The notes: generated by a model not told the origin, from the letters alone. 64,000 nucleotides of DNA from Bryobacteraceae bacterium (GCA_041394945.1 JAWKHH010000004.1:434001-498000), one strand, 5' to 3'; shown: positions 41,521 to 51,163, counted from the first letter of the stretch. Numbers and translations: made by a program.

Positions 41521-42749
41521 TTTCGCGGCGGCAGTTGGTGGCCGGGGCCGCGGCTACGGCGGCGGCGCGAGCGGCCGGTCCGCTGAAGATCACGAAGGTG
41601 GAGGCGATCCGGTTCCGGCGCGACTATCGCGTGCAAGGCGTTTCGCCCAACTGGACGTGGGTGCGCCTGCATACGGACCAGGGACTCTACGGCACGGGCG
41701 AATCGTATCCCACCGATGAGGCGCACATGGGCGCGCTACGCGAGTTGGGGCCGGCGCTCATTGGCAAGGACGCCTCGCGCATCGAGCGGCTGTGGCAGGA
41801 CATCTTCTACCGGATCTCCTATCAGCCGTGGGGCGGGGCGGAGTTCCGGATGTTGACGGCGATCAATATCGCGCAGTGGGATCTGCTGGGGAAAGCGGCG
41901 GGGCTGCCGGTGTATCGGCTGCTGGGCGGGAAAGCGCAGGAGAAGCTGCGCGTGTACAACACGATGAACGGGTGGACGATCAACGGCATGCGGGAGCATG
42001 ACGCACCGGAGAAGATCGTGGAGTTTCTGCTGCAGCGCGGGGTGAAGGGCATCAAGCTGTATCCGTACGATCGAGGTCCGGTGAACGCGTTCGCGCGGCA
42101 CGGCGGCACGTTCATCACGCAGGCGGAGTTGAAGCAGTCGCTCGAACCGATCCAGCGGATCCGCAAGGCGGTGGGCGACGAAATGGAAATCGCGTTGGAC
42201 CTTTCGAGCAAGTGGAACCTGCCATGTTCGCTGCGGATCTCGCGGTCGCTCGAGCCGTACGGGATTCTGTACCTGGAGGATCCGATGCTGCCGGACAATC
42301 TCGAGGCTTACGCGACGCTGGCGCGGGAGACGTCAATCCCGGTGTGCATCAGTGAGCGGCTGGCGACGCGGTTCCGGTTCCGCGAGATGTTCGAGGCGCG
42401 GGCGGTGGACGTGGCGATGTACGACGTGACCTGGTGCGGCGGGATCTCGGAGGCGCGCAAGATTTCGGACATGGCGGATACCTACAAGATTCCGACGTCG
42501 CCGCACACGGGCGGCGGGCCGATCCTGTGGTTCGCGTCGATTCACGTGGCGACGTCGCTGACGAACTTCTACATCATGGAGAGCGTGTTCCACCTTTACA
42601 ACGATCTGTTCCCGCATTTCCTGCAGGACGTACCGCGGCCGGTGGACGGGTTTGTGACGGCGCCGGAGCGGCCGGGGCTGGGTGTGGAGTTGCGGGAAGA
42701 GGTGCTGCGGAACGGCGATGTGACGGTGGAGACGATCGCGGGGGAGTGA
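41517..42749 (+). CDS. Enolase-superfamily (mandelate racemase/MLE-like) enzyme, Tat-exported
   Basis: 410 residues from GTG 41517. SRRQLVAGAAATAAARAA is a Tat signal. The barrel has GVKGIKLYPYD (Lys on strand two), ALDLSSKWN (acid), YLEDPMLPDN and CISERLATRFRF (acid ligands), and SPHTGGGP as the possible His base. Substrate not known; galactonate, rhamnonate or similar sugar acids are typical. Coupled to the PIG-L pair by GTGA overlap. Confidence 0.82.
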   Translation: MISRRQLVAGAAATAAARAAGPLKITKVEAIRFRRDYRVQGVSPNWTWVRLHTDQGLYGTGESYPTDEAHMGALRELGPALIGKDASRIERLWQDIFYRISYQPWGGAEFRMLTAINIAQWDLLGKAAGLPVYRLLGGKAQEKLRVYNTMNGWTINGMREHDAPEKIVEFLLQRGVKGIKLYPYDRGPVNAFARHGGTFITQAELKQSLEPIQRIRKAVGDEMEIALDLSSKWNLPCSLRISRSLEPYGILYLEDPMLPDNLEAYATLARETSIPVCISERLATRFRFREMFEARAVDVAMYDVTWCGGISEARKISDMADTYKIPTSPHTGGGPILWFASIHVATSLTNFYIMESVFHLYNDLFPHFLQDVPRPVDGFVTAPERPGLGVELREEVLRNGDVTVETIAGE

Positions 42750-42886
42750 GGCTTGATGTGCCGGCCAGCGGGGTTTCAGAGACGCAGTTTCCCCCAATGG
42801 CTACGAGTTTGCTGGCCCCTCGCATGAGGCGCAAGGGCAGGGCGGCGAATCCGCGCTCTGGCAGGTGCGTTCTTGCCACGCCCAAT

Positions 42887-43253
42887 TTACTTCAGAGGAT
42901 CTCGCCATCCGCTGCAACACCGGGCCCCCGCGATAACCTCGACAAGTTTCAAGCCGTTGCCGAACGGCTTGAAGTGCCGGGGACCATCCGGCTTCAATTC
43001 CGACAGTCGTGAAATTAGGCGAACCTCGCGCTCATATCGCCACCGCTCGAACTTGGTGGTGAGCAGAGTCGCTCTCTCACAGTGGAGCGATTTGACGCAG
43101 TCTTTCAATATCGGGCGTGTTCTTCGGTCTGCCAGGTCGACTGCCAGCAGCTCAAATGGATCGTTACAACTCGAGGGAGCGGGACGCTTTGAGGCGTTCG
43201 TTGAGGATGTCGTCATGCGCCCAGTAGGCTTTGGCGAAATAGTAGGCTCGCAC
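42887..43253 (-). pseudogene. Truncated, frameshifted DUF2971-family gene
   Basis: GTG 43253, preceded by AGGA, begins VRAYYFAKAYWAHDDILNER with LKASRSLEL, the usual DUF2971 start. A single extra base near 43166 then stops this frame; the next frame continues CNDPFELLAVDLADRR and ends with TTKFERWRYEREVRLISRL, the DUF2971 end. About 80 residues of the family's middle (the His-containing core) are missing. Family members are often found with mobile or defence genes. The 137 bases up to 42886 hold nothing I recognise. Confidence 0.7.
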
Positions 43254-43267
43254 GTCCAAGATCCTAC

Positions 43268-43384
43268 TTCTTGTGATGTCGCCGCGCTGATTTCGAGGAA
43301 CAGCCACGCGATTCCGCGGAAGGCGAGGAACAGTCCGCAGAGGCAGATGGCCAGGATGAAAAGGACCAACGCCGCCACCTCCAT
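43268..43384 (-). other. Hydrophobic open frame running into the DUF2971 remnant
   Basis: From ATG 43384 the frame encodes MEVAALVLFILAICLCGL and FLAFRGIAWLFLEIS, one long membrane helix, then stays open into the second half of the DUF2971 remnant. No ribosome-binding site is seen. It could be a small membrane protein whose own stop was lost when the neighbour decayed. Confidence 0.35.
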
Positions 43385-43406
43385 GGCCACATTGTCCTAC
43401 GACGGG

Positions 43407-44876
43407 TCAGCCGGTGATCTCGCCGAACCGGCCGTAGGCGGCATCCCAATCGCCGCCCGCGGGGTCGAAACGCGTCACCGGGAACGAGCGCGCCACGATC
43501 TCGCGAATCTCGCCCAACCCTGCCACAAGCCCCGCGCCCATCGCCTGAACGAGCACATTGCCCGCGGCGGTGGCTTCCGTTGGCCCGGCGATCACGGTGC
43601 GGCCGGTGCAATCTGCCACGAACTGGTTGAGCAGCGTGTTGCGCGATCCGCCGCCGACGATGTGGATGCGGCCGATGGAGCGTCCGGTGAGTGTTTCCAG
43701 ATTCTCGAGAACCTGCCGGTAGCGGAGGGCGAGGCTCTCGAGGATGGCGCGCGCCGTCGCGCCGGGCCCATCGGGCGGCGTTTGTCCGGTATCGCGGCAG
43801 AAGGCGGCGATCCGTTCCGGCATGTGGCCCGGCTCGAGGAAGGCGTCCGGGTTGAGGATGGCGCTGAACGCCGGAGCTGCGGCGGCCATCTCAGTCAGCG
43901 TGTCGTAGGAGTAATCGTGACCTTCGAGAGCCCACGCGCGGCGGCACTCCTGCAGCGGCCACATGCCCATGATGTTCTTGAGAAGACGCACGCGGCGCTC
44001 GACGCCGATTTCGTTGGTGAAATCGAGCGCGAGGCACTCGGGCGTGAGCACGGGCTCGCGCAGTTCCACGCCCATGAGAGACCACGTGCCGGAACTGACG
44101 TAGCACCAGTCGCCTTCGTCCTGCGCGGGGACGGCGGCCACGGCGGCCGCGGTATCGTGGCCGGCGGTGGCGAAGACAGGAGTCGTTTCGTCGAGGCCGG
44201 TGAGGTCTGCCACGTAAGGCAGGATCGGGCCGAGGAGCGTGCCGGGGTCGACGATGTCGGGGAGGATCTCCGGGTTCAGCCGGAGCGCGAGCAGCATCTC
44301 CGACGACCAGCGTTCGAACTTCGGATTGTAGAACTGGGAGGTGCTGGCGATGCTGCGTTCGGCCTTCGTCTCGCCGGTGAGGAAGTAGTGGAACAGATCC
44401 GGCATGAACAGCAGCGTGCGGGCGGCGTCGTTAGCGGGAGCCCACGCCAGCTTCATCGCGTACCACTGATAGAGCGAGTTGATCTGCATGAACTGCAGAC
44501 CGGTTTGCGCGAAGATCTCGGCGCGCGGCACCACTTCGAACGCCTTCTCGGGGATGCCGGCGTTGCGGGAGTCGCGATAGTGGCGCGGGTTGTCGATGAG
44601 CGCGCCGTCGGCTCCGAGCAGCGCGATATCCACGCCCCAGGTGTCGACGCCGATGCCTTCGAGGCGGAGCCCGCGATCACGGCCGGCGACTGCGAGTCCG
44701 GTGAGGATTTCGTGCCAGAGCCGGAGCGTGTCCCAGTAGAGCCCGGTGGGCAGGCGAACGGGCTGGTTGGCGAACCGGTGCAGTTCCTCGAGCAGAAGAC
44801 GGCCCTCTTCGAGCACGCCGAGTATGACCCGCCCGCTCTCGGCGCCGAGATCGACGGCCGCGAAGTTGTGGATCAC
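43407..44876 (-). CDS. rhaB: Rhamnulokinase
   Basis: 489 residues from GTG 44876. AVDLGAESGRVILG is the FGGY-kinase start; DTWGVDIALLG and CYVSSGTWSLMGVEL match rhamnulokinase, and HIVGGGSRNTLLNQFVADCT is the ADP-binding end. It phosphorylates L-rhamnulose. The upstream dehydrogenase stop overlaps its GTG (GTGA). rhaA and rhaD are not in the window; the sugar assignment is from sequence resemblance alone. Confidence 0.85.
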   Translation of the reverse strand: MIHNFAAVDLGAESGRVILGVLEEGRLLLEELHRFANQPVRLPTGLYWDTLRLWHEILTGLAVAGRDRGLRLEGIGVDTWGVDIALLGADGALIDNPRHYRDSRNAGIPEKAFEVVPRAEIFAQTGLQFMQINSLYQWYAMKLAWAPANDAARTLLFMPDLFHYFLTGETKAERSIASTSQFYNPKFERWSSEMLLALRLNPEILPDIVDPGTLLGPILPYVADLTGLDETTPVFATAGHDTAAAVAAVPAQDEGDWCYVSSGTWSLMGVELREPVLTPECLALDFTNEIGVERRVRLLKNIMGMWPLQECRRAWALEGHDYSYDTLTEMAAAAPAFSAILNPDAFLEPGHMPERIAAFCRDTGQTPPDGPGATARAILESLALRYRQVLENLETLTGRSIGRIHIVGGGSRNTLLNQFVADCTGRTVIAGPTEATAAGNVLVQAMGAGLVAGLGEIREIVARSFPVTRFDPAGGDWDAAYGRFGEITG

Positions 44877-45922
44877 GATGCGGGGACCTCGGGTTCGACG
44901 ACAAGTTTGCCGACTCCGTCGCGGTACTCGGAAACCAGTTCGAAAGCTTCGGGCGTCGATGCGAGCGGGAGCCGGTGCGTGATGACAACGTCGGGGATCT
45001 TGCCGGCGCGGATCAATTCGATGGCGTCGTGGCCTTTGTGATTGCTGCGTTTCACCGTCTGGATGCGGAGTTCCTTGTTCATCGCGGTGTGGAGATCGAA
45101 CGGGGTGACGCGCGCGCTCGGTATCCCGATGAGGATGTATTGGCCGCTGGGGCGGGCGATCTCGAGACCGGCGGACATGGTTTCCGGAACGCCGGCGGCG
45201 TCGTAGACGATATCGACGCCGCGGCCCTTGGTGAGGTCGGCGACGGCGGAGATGACGGATGCCTCTCGGGTATTCACGCAATGGAAGTCGAGGCTCACCT
45301 GGTGGGCGATGCGAAGGCGGTGGGGCACGCGGTCGGCGATGATGATCTTCGATGCGCCGCCGAGCTTGGCCAATTGGGCGCACAGCAGGCCGATGGGGCC
45401 GGCGCCCAGGATGGCTACGGTGTCGCCCGGCGCCACCGGCGCGAGCTCCATCACATGGACGAGAACGGCGACGGGTTCGATGAGCGTGGCGGTGAGGTAA
45501 TCGAAATCGGCGGGAAAATGCTCGGCGTTGCGCGCGGGTACGACGGCGTAGTCGCGGTAGAATCCGGGCGCCTGCGTGCCGCCCATGAACACGCAGGCGA
45601 CGCAGTTGTTCGGGCGGCCGCTTCGGCAGTATTCGCAAACGCCGCAGACGACGGATGGTTCGATGGCCACCTTGTCGCCGGGTTTGTGGGTGTCGACGCC
45701 GGGGCCGCACTCGACGACATCGCCGACGGGCTCGTGGCCGAGGACCATTGGAAAGACGGCGTCGTTGTGGCCGACGCGTCCGTCCTGGTACCAGTGCAGG
45801 TCGCTGCCGCAGAGGCCGATCGCGCGCAGCCGGACGAGCACTTCGCCAGGTCCCGGTCCGGGTGGGAGAGGGCGTTCAACGGCGACAAGTTGGCGCTGGG
45901 CGACGAGTTCGATCGAGAGCAT
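44873..45922 (-). CDS. Zinc-dependent sorbitol/threonine-type dehydrogenase
   Basis: 349 residues. GLCGSDLHWY and LGHEPVGDVVECG bind the catalytic zinc; CGVCEYCRSGRPNNC is the structural zinc loop; ILGAGPIGLL is the nucleotide-binding turn. Medium-chain dehydrogenases of this set oxidise polyols or threonine with NAD. Coupled to rhamnulokinase. Substrate unknown. Confidence 0.87.
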   Translation of the reverse strand: MLSIELVAQRQLVAVERPLPPGPGPGEVLVRLRAIGLCGSDLHWYQDGRVGHNDAVFPMVLGHEPVGDVVECGPGVDTHKPGDKVAIEPSVVCGVCEYCRSGRPNNCVACVFMGGTQAPGFYRDYAVVPARNAEHFPADFDYLTATLIEPVAVLVHVMELAPVAPGDTVAILGAGPIGLLCAQLAKLGGASKIIIADRVPHRLRIAHQVSLDFHCVNTREASVISAVADLTKGRGVDIVYDAAGVPETMSAGLEIARPSGQYILIGIPSARVTPFDLHTAMNKELRIQTVKRSNHKGHDAIELIRAGKIPDVVITHRLPLASTPEAFELVSEYRDGVGKLVVEPEVPAS

Positions 45923-45960
45923 GCGGGTGGAAGATCGTAGTATATCCCGCCCGCGCGGAT

Positions 45961-46944
45961 CTACTTTCGTTCGAGGAAGAAGTAGAACGCGAACCCGTCG
46001 CCGGCCGGCTCGGCGTACTGCGCCATGCCCGGCAGCTTCAACAGGCGCGTGTCCTGGGTGACCCAGCGTCCGGCGATGGCGGGCGGCCGGCCTTCCGCGC
46101 CCGGCAGTGCGAGAGCGGTGCGGCTGAATTCGGGAGCCTCGGCGGACTCCTCGTTCTCCTCGGAGAGGTCGATCTCCTCCACGCCTTTCACGATGCCGAT
46201 CCGGTACTTCACGCGGAGACGGTTGCCGTCGTGCTTGACATCCGCGTTGAGCCGGTGCGGGTTCACCTGAGCGAGGAGCACGCGGTTGGGATCGGCGAGT
46301 GTGAGGAGCGTGCCTTCCCAGCGGCCCTCGGCGCCGGCGGGATCTAGCGGCGCGATGCCCGGTTGCGCGGGCAGCAGGCGGAAGTCGTCGGCGGACATCT
46401 TCGCGAAGGGGTAATTGTGGCGCTCCATATAAAAGGTTGCGAACTCCATTCCCTTCGGATACGTTCCGAGATGCATCACTCCGACCGCCGTGGCGTCGTC
46501 GATGACCTTCATCGCGTCGTAGACGATGCGATAAGGCTGGTTGAGATAGTTCAGTAAAAGGATGGGGTCGCCGGCGCGGAAGTACTTGCGCTTGGCGTCG
46601 GCGTAGTCCACCGCGCGGACCTCCGGTTCCCCCGGGAGCCAATGTAGCTCATAGTTGACGACGTGTCCGGTGCAGACCCCGTTGTCGATCCGGTCAAAGC
46701 GTTTCCAGAAGCTGCCTTGGGAGAAGTTGGGTCCGAGCGCGGGCGCGCCCAGGATTTCGGCGAACCCGAGCGCCGTATCGCTCGCGAAGGAGCCCTTCCA
46801 GAAGCTGTCGCGGTAGACGTGGCGCGCGGCGGCGTCGATCCGGACAGCGCCGGCGTTCAACAGATCCGGCAGCGGCCGGCCGGGTGTATCGCGCAGGATT
46901 TCCTGCAACTCCGCCGTTTTGAGGGCCGCGAGATTCTTGGACAT
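45961..46944 (-). CDS. Hypothetical protein, 327 residues
   Basis: No signal peptide or membrane segment. It begins LAALKTAELQEILRDTPGR and has aromatic, beta-rich stretches such as HVVNYELHWLPGE and FATFYMERHNYPF, ending with a hydrophobic FYFFLERK. I do not recognise a family. It is 38 bases upstream of the dehydrogenase gene on the same strand and divergent from the Clp_N-DinB gene across two bases. Confidence 0.6.
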   Translation of the reverse strand: MSKNLAALKTAELQEILRDTPGRPLPDLLNAGAVRIDAAARHVYRDSFWKGSFASDTALGFAEILGAPALGPNFSQGSFWKRFDRIDNGVCTGHVVNYELHWLPGEPEVRAVDYADAKRKYFRAGDPILLLNYLNQPYRIVYDAMKVIDDATAVGVMHLGTYPKGMEFATFYMERHNYPFAKMSADDFRLLPAQPGIAPLDPAGAEGRWEGTLLTLADPNRVLLAQVNPHRLNADVKHDGNRLRVKYRIGIVKGVEEIDLSEENEESAEAPEFSRTALALPGAEGRPPAIAGRWVTQDTRLLKLPGMAQYAEPAGDGFAFYFFLERK

Positions 46945-46946
46945 GG

Positions 46947-47837
46947 ATGGCTAGTGATTCTGGTACGCTCGACGTTTCAGGGGTGAACAAATTGTTCGAG
47001 CGATACACGGAGAAAGCCCGACGCGTGATGTTCTTCGCCCGGCACGAAGCCTCGGAGTTCGGATCGGCACACGTGGAACCGGAGCACCTGCTGCTCGCGG
47101 TGGCGCGCGAGGCTCCGCGCCTGACGGAGGCGATTCCGGAGGATTCCTTCCGCGCCCGCCTGCGAAAGGAGCCGCCCTCCCCGGATGCCGTCCCCGCCGC
47201 CGGCCTGCCACTCAGCCTCGCCACGAAGGAAGTCCTGTTTCGAGCCGCCCTGCTCGCCGACGAACGCCGGGACCGCCGCGTCGATTGCTTCCATCTGCTC
47301 GAAGCGCTGCGCCGGGGCGAGGGACCGGTGGCGGAGTTTCTGGCCGGCTGCCCGTCCGCGCCGGAGCAGGCGCCTCCCGAAGTGGGAGAACTGGCGCGGC
47401 CAATCGCCGCCGCCATCGCCCGTAGCGCAAACCGGCTGCGGTCGCTCGACGAGGAAGCCTCGTCGCACCGGTTGAAGCGCCGCGGCTGGACGCGTAAGCA
47501 GGCGCTCGGCCACCTGATCGACCTGGCGGCGGCGCATCAGCAGTGGGTGGCGCGGGCCCTGGCGGAGCCGCGCGTCGACGCAGTGAGTTACCCGGATCCA
47601 TCCTGGGCGGAGGCCCAGAACTACGACGAACTGCCGTGGGAACAACTCGTCGACTGGTGGCTGCAGGTGAACGGGATGCTGGTGCACGCCGCATCGCAGG
47701 CCGGCGATGGGCGCAAGAACATTCCCTGCCGGATCGGGCTGCCGCTGGCCGTGCCGCTGGTGGAGTTGCTCACGCGGTATGTGGCGCGGTTAGAGGACGT
47801 GCTGGGCGAGATACTCACGCACGGCGACCGCGAGTAA
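46947..47837 (+). CDS. Clp_N domain fused to a DinB domain
   Basis: 296 residues. Residues 13-95 are a Clp N-terminal repeat (LFERYTEKARRVMFFARHEA followed by HVEPEHLLLAVARE), the substrate-binding part of ClpA/ClpC, without any AAA module. Residues about 145-290 form a DinB four-helix bundle (LGHLIDLAAAHQQWV and ELLTRYVARLEDVL). Soluble, cytoplasmic. ATG 46947 and GTG 46983 are both possible starts. The fusion is unusual; function unknown. Confidence 0.82.
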   Translation: MASDSGTLDVSGVNKLFERYTEKARRVMFFARHEASEFGSAHVEPEHLLLAVAREAPRLTEAIPEDSFRARLRKEPPSPDAVPAAGLPLSLATKEVLFRAALLADERRDRRVDCFHLLEALRRGEGPVAEFLAGCPSAPEQAPPEVGELARPIAAAIARSANRLRSLDEEASSHRLKRRGWTRKQALGHLIDLAAAHQQWVARALAEPRVDAVSYPDPSWAEAQNYDELPWEQLVDWWLQVNGMLVHAASQAGDGRKNIPCRIGLPLAVPLVELLTRYVARLEDVLGEILTHGDRE

Positions 47838-47876
47838 TTTCCCGCTATATGATAGACTCCCCGCAAGGAGACGCCG

Positions 47877-48956
47877 ATGAAGCCGCTGTTCGTGATTCTG
47901 GCCGTCGCCGGGGCCGCTCTGGGACAAGACAGTTCCCTCAAGAGATACCAGGAAGGCGAAGCGCTTTTCGCCGAAGGAAACTACGCGGCGTCCGCGGACA
48001 AGTTCCGCGAGGCGCTGATTCAGGATCGCGTGCCGGCCTGGACTGTCGTATGGTCCCACGTCTACCTCGGGCGTATCTTTGAACGCACGGGACAGCTTGG
48101 CCGCGCGGTCGCCGAGTTTTGCGAGGCCCTGCGCACCAAAGACGACTATCGCGGCGCGCTCGCCGAAGCGCGGCGGATGCTGTCCGTTCTCGGCGGGGTG
48201 GAGGCGCGCGCCGGCGCCCGGCAGGCGGTCTACAACATCGCGACCCCGCTCAAGATCCTGGAACGCGTGGAGCCGGAGTATCCGGCTGAGGCGCGGGCGA
48301 TTCAGCTCGAAGGGCAGGTCCGTGTGGAGGGCGTGCTCGAAACCGACGGCCGGCTGACGGCAACCGGGGTGACGCGGCCGGTGGGCCTGGGGCTCGACGA
48401 AGCGGCGGTTGCCGCGGTGGTTCAGTGGCGGTTCGAGCCCGGCGAGTTCGAGGGCCGGCCCGTGGCGTCGCGCGTGGTGGTGCCGGTGGAGTTTCTGCGC
48501 AAAGGCCGTTCGTCGCGATGGCACCTGCTGCGGCTCATCTGTGAACGGGATGGACAGGCGATCGGACTGGAGTCTCCCAGGATCACTCTTCCTCCTGGCG
48601 CGGGGATTTCCGTAGCGGCCGCTGACCATGCGCAGGTGATCTCGATTCTGCGGCGTACGTCGTTGATCGACGCTTCGTTCGTTTTGGACGCCCGGGGCCG
48701 TCCGTCGAGCCTGATGATCGAAGCCGCGTCGGACCGCGTTTGGGAGGCCGAAGCGGCGGGGCTGGTGAGCCAGTGGGAGTTTGCTCCGCCTGCGGAGGGT
48801 GCGGCGGTCCGCTGCCGGACGAGCCTCGCGTGGGGCCCGCGGGAGCTTGCGCGCATTCCGACGGCGGAGGAGTTTTCGTGGAAGCCGGGCTATCCGAAGC
48901 CTGCGTCCGAACCCAGCCCGGCGCCTTCGTGCGATTTGGGCCAGCCGGCGCCTTAA
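47877..48956 (+). CDS. Exported TPR protein with TonB C-terminal-like domains
   Basis: 359 residues. Signal peptide 1-16 (ending GALGQ-like). TPRs at about 18-95 (YQEGEALFAEGNYAASADKF), a TonB C-terminal domain at 130-215 (EPEYPAEARAIQLEGQV, VQWRFEPGEFEGRPV), and a second, more diverged one at about 255-330. There is no membrane anchor, so it is not a normal TonB; the domain probably binds a periplasmic partner. Confidence 0.78.
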   Translation: MKPLFVILAVAGAALGQDSSLKRYQEGEALFAEGNYAASADKFREALIQDRVPAWTVVWSHVYLGRIFERTGQLGRAVAEFCEALRTKDDYRGALAEARRMLSVLGGVEARAGARQAVYNIATPLKILERVEPEYPAEARAIQLEGQVRVEGVLETDGRLTATGVTRPVGLGLDEAAVAAVVQWRFEPGEFEGRPVASRVVVPVEFLRKGRSSRWHLLRLICERDGQAIGLESPRITLPPGAGISVAAADHAQVISILRRTSLIDASFVLDARGRPSSLMIEAASDRVWEAEAAGLVSQWEFAPPAEGAAVRCRTSLAWGPRELARIPTAEEFSWKPGYPKPASEPSPAPSCDLGQPAP

Positions 48957-49003
48957 CAATCGAAACGCAATCGGCCCGGCGCGCATCCTGTAGACTGATA
49001 ACC

Positions 49004-49594
49004 ATGGTGACTCGAAGAGACCTCGTGTCCTCCATCCCTGGCCTTGCCGCTCTCAGTACGCTGGCCGGTCCGCTCAGCGCGGCGGACATACCGCGCCCGA
49101 CGCCTGCCATGGTGTTCAAGAAGCCGGAAGGCGGCGTCGTGGACCCCAGGCAGTTCCTCGGCAAGGTGGTGGCGATGGAGTTTCTCATCACCACGTGTCC
49201 TCATTGCCAGCGCTGCTCGCGCATCCTGCAGCAGATGCAGAGCGAGTACGGCGACAAGGGCTTCCAGGCGCTCGGCGTGGCCACCAACGAAATGGCGCAC
49301 ATGCTGGTGCCGGATTACAAGAAGAACTACGGCGTCCACTTTCCGGTGGCGTGGTGCACGCGCGAAGAATCGCACGCGTTTCTTCAGCACCCGGCGATGT
49401 TGATCATGTACGTGCCGCAGCTCGTCTTTATTGATCGCAAAGGTGTCATCCGCGCCCAGTTCGCTGGCAACGACAAGTTCTTCACGGACGAGGAACGGAA
49501 CATGCGCCACCAGATCGAGACGATGCTGGCGGAGAAATCGGGGAGTTCGGCGGCGCCGGGGAAGAAAGGCGCCAAGTCCCGTTCCCGCGGTTAG
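49004..49594 (+). CDS. TlpA/redoxin-like thiol-disulfide protein, exported
   Basis: 196 residues. A twin-arginine-like leader (TRRDLVSSIPGLAALSTLAG) ends before a thioredoxin fold with CPHCQRC in LITTCPHCQRCSRIL, VPQLVFIDRKGVI near the end and a Lys/Ser tail. The CxxC implies a role in disulfide or cytochrome maturation outside the cytoplasm. It follows the TonB-domain gene by 47 bases. Confidence 0.85.
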   Translation: MVTRRDLVSSIPGLAALSTLAGPLSAADIPRPTPAMVFKKPEGGVVDPRQFLGKVVAMEFLITTCPHCQRCSRILQQMQSEYGDKGFQALGVATNEMAHMLVPDYKKNYGVHFPVAWCTREESHAFLQHPAMLIMYVPQLVFIDRKGVIRAQFAGNDKFFTDEERNMRHQIETMLAEKSGSSAAPGKKGAKSRSRG

Positions 49595-49612
49595 CGGCGG
49601 CGCAGGCTGGCG

Positions 49613-51163
49613 ATGATGGAGGCGACGCGCAAACCGACGGCGGGAATCGCTGCCGCCGTTGTGCTGTCGTTGATGGCCGTGCCGGCGCTGCGGGCGCAAT
49701 CGGCCGAACTCGATTCCAATAAAGCCCTTTTCGCCGTGCTCGCGGCGATCAACATGGCTGGGCACGATGCCGGGCTCGATTCGCCGAGCGCAAATCCGCT
49801 CCGCAAGGAAATCCGCGACGAGATCGCGCGCCGGAAGCCGGGCGTGCTGAAGGACCTTCGCGAATTCTTCGTCGAGCATCGGCAGGAAGATTCGCAGTGG
49901 GAACTGCGGCTGTACACTTCGTTCGCGCTGCTCACCGACGGTCCGCCGAAGTTCCAGTGGCGGCTCCCGCAGCACCAGATTCCGCCGGACGTATTCGCCA
50001 TCGAGAAGTTTTCTGGTTTGATGCGGAAGTTCTACGAGCAAGCCGGTATTGAGGATCTATGGAACCGGTCGCAGCCGGCGCTCGAAGCGGAGGTGGAACG
50101 CTCGAGCGATCCGGCGCGCAAGGCGATCACGGAAGCTTCGGCGTATCTCCGCGCGCCGCTCGGCGGGACGTTCATGGGGCGGCGGTTCCACGCCATCGTC
50201 GACGTGCTCGGCGCGCCGAATCAGATTCTGGCGCTGGCGTTCCTGGACGACTACTATCTGGTTTCAACCAGCTCGCCGAACATTCACGCCGGCGACATCC
50301 GGCGGCAGTACATGCGCTACCTGCTGGACCCGCTCTTCACCAAGTGGGGCGAAAAGGTGGACGAGAAGAAGGCGCTGGGCGACTACGCGCTCGGTGCGCC
50401 GCACCTGCCCGACCACTACAAACAGGACTTCCTGTTGCTGACGACCACGTGCCTCATCCGGGCGATTGAATCGCGGCTGGCGGCGCCCGCCAAGCGCGAC
50501 GCAATGGTGGACCAGGCGATGAAGGAAGGCTACATTCTCACCGCGCACTTCGCCGAGCAACTGCCCGCCTACGAGAAGCAGGAGCAGGCCATGAGCGAGT
50601 ATTTCCCGGAGTTGATCAAATCGATCGACATGGCGAAGGAGGAGAAGCGCTTCGAATCGTTCGAGTTCTCTGAGAAGCGCACGCAGCGGCGGGTAGTGAA
50701 CCCTTCCCGGACGATCGAGCCGAAGCGCAGCGAGGAAGAAAAGCGATTGGAGCTCGCCGAGGATCTGTACCGGAATCGCGAGTTCGACGGGGCCGCGGCG
50801 GCGTTTACCGGCCTCACCGGTCCGTCCTACCCCAACGCGGTGCGCGCGAAGGCGTATTATGGATTAGCACGGGTCGCTACGCTCAGAAACGATCCTGAAA
50901 CGGCTCAAAAAGCATTCCTGCGCGTCCTGGAGCTGGAGCCGCCGCCAGTGGAAAAGGCCTGGTCGCTGGTGTATCTCGGCAAGTTGTCGATGGCGGCGGC
51001 GCGGGCGCGGGCGGAACAGGGGCAGGAGGCCGAGGCAACTTCTGAGCTTGCCGTGGCGCGCCAGAGTTTGGAAGCCGCGTTGGCGGTCGAAGGTGCTTCG
51101 GCCAGGGCGCGGGAAGAAGCGGAAAAGTCATTGCAGGTTTTGCGGAACGCACCGCCGCAGTAA
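49613..51163 (+). CDS. Exported TPR-containing protein of unknown function
   Basis: 516 residues, signal peptide 1-29. Residues 30-310 form a helical domain (KDLREFFVEHRQEDSQWELR, HAIVDVLGAPNQILALAFLD) that I cannot place; TPR repeats occupy about 370-505. Next in the same direction comes a second TPR protein, 24 bases later. Likely periplasmic. Confidence 0.7.
   Translation: MMEATRKPTAGIAAAVVLSLMAVPALRAQSAELDSNKALFAVLAAINMAGHDAGLDSPSANPLRKEIRDEIARRKPGVLKDLREFFVEHRQEDSQWELRLYTSFALLTDGPPKFQWRLPQHQIPPDVFAIEKFSGLMRKFYEQAGIEDLWNRSQPALEAEVERSSDPARKAITEASAYLRAPLGGTFMGRRFHAIVDVLGAPNQILALAFLDDYYLVSTSSPNIHAGDIRRQYMRYLLDPLFTKWGEKVDEKKALGDYALGAPHLPDHYKQDFLLLTTTCLIRAIESRLAAPAKRDAMVDQAMKEGYILTAHFAEQLPAYEKQEQAMSEYFPELIKSIDMAKEEKRFESFEFSEKRTQRRVVNPSRTIEPKRSEEEKRLELAEDLYRNREFDGAAAAFTGLTGPSYPNAVRAKAYYGLARVATLRNDPETAQKAFLRVLELEPPPVEKAWSLVYLGKLSMAAARARAEQGQEAEATSELAVARQSLEAALAVEGASARAREEAEKSLQVLRNAPPQ

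Noticed and set aside
42750..42886. Possible insertion-sequence end between the enolase and DUF2971 remnant
   Set aside because: No terminal inverted repeats, target duplications or transposase sequence are visible.
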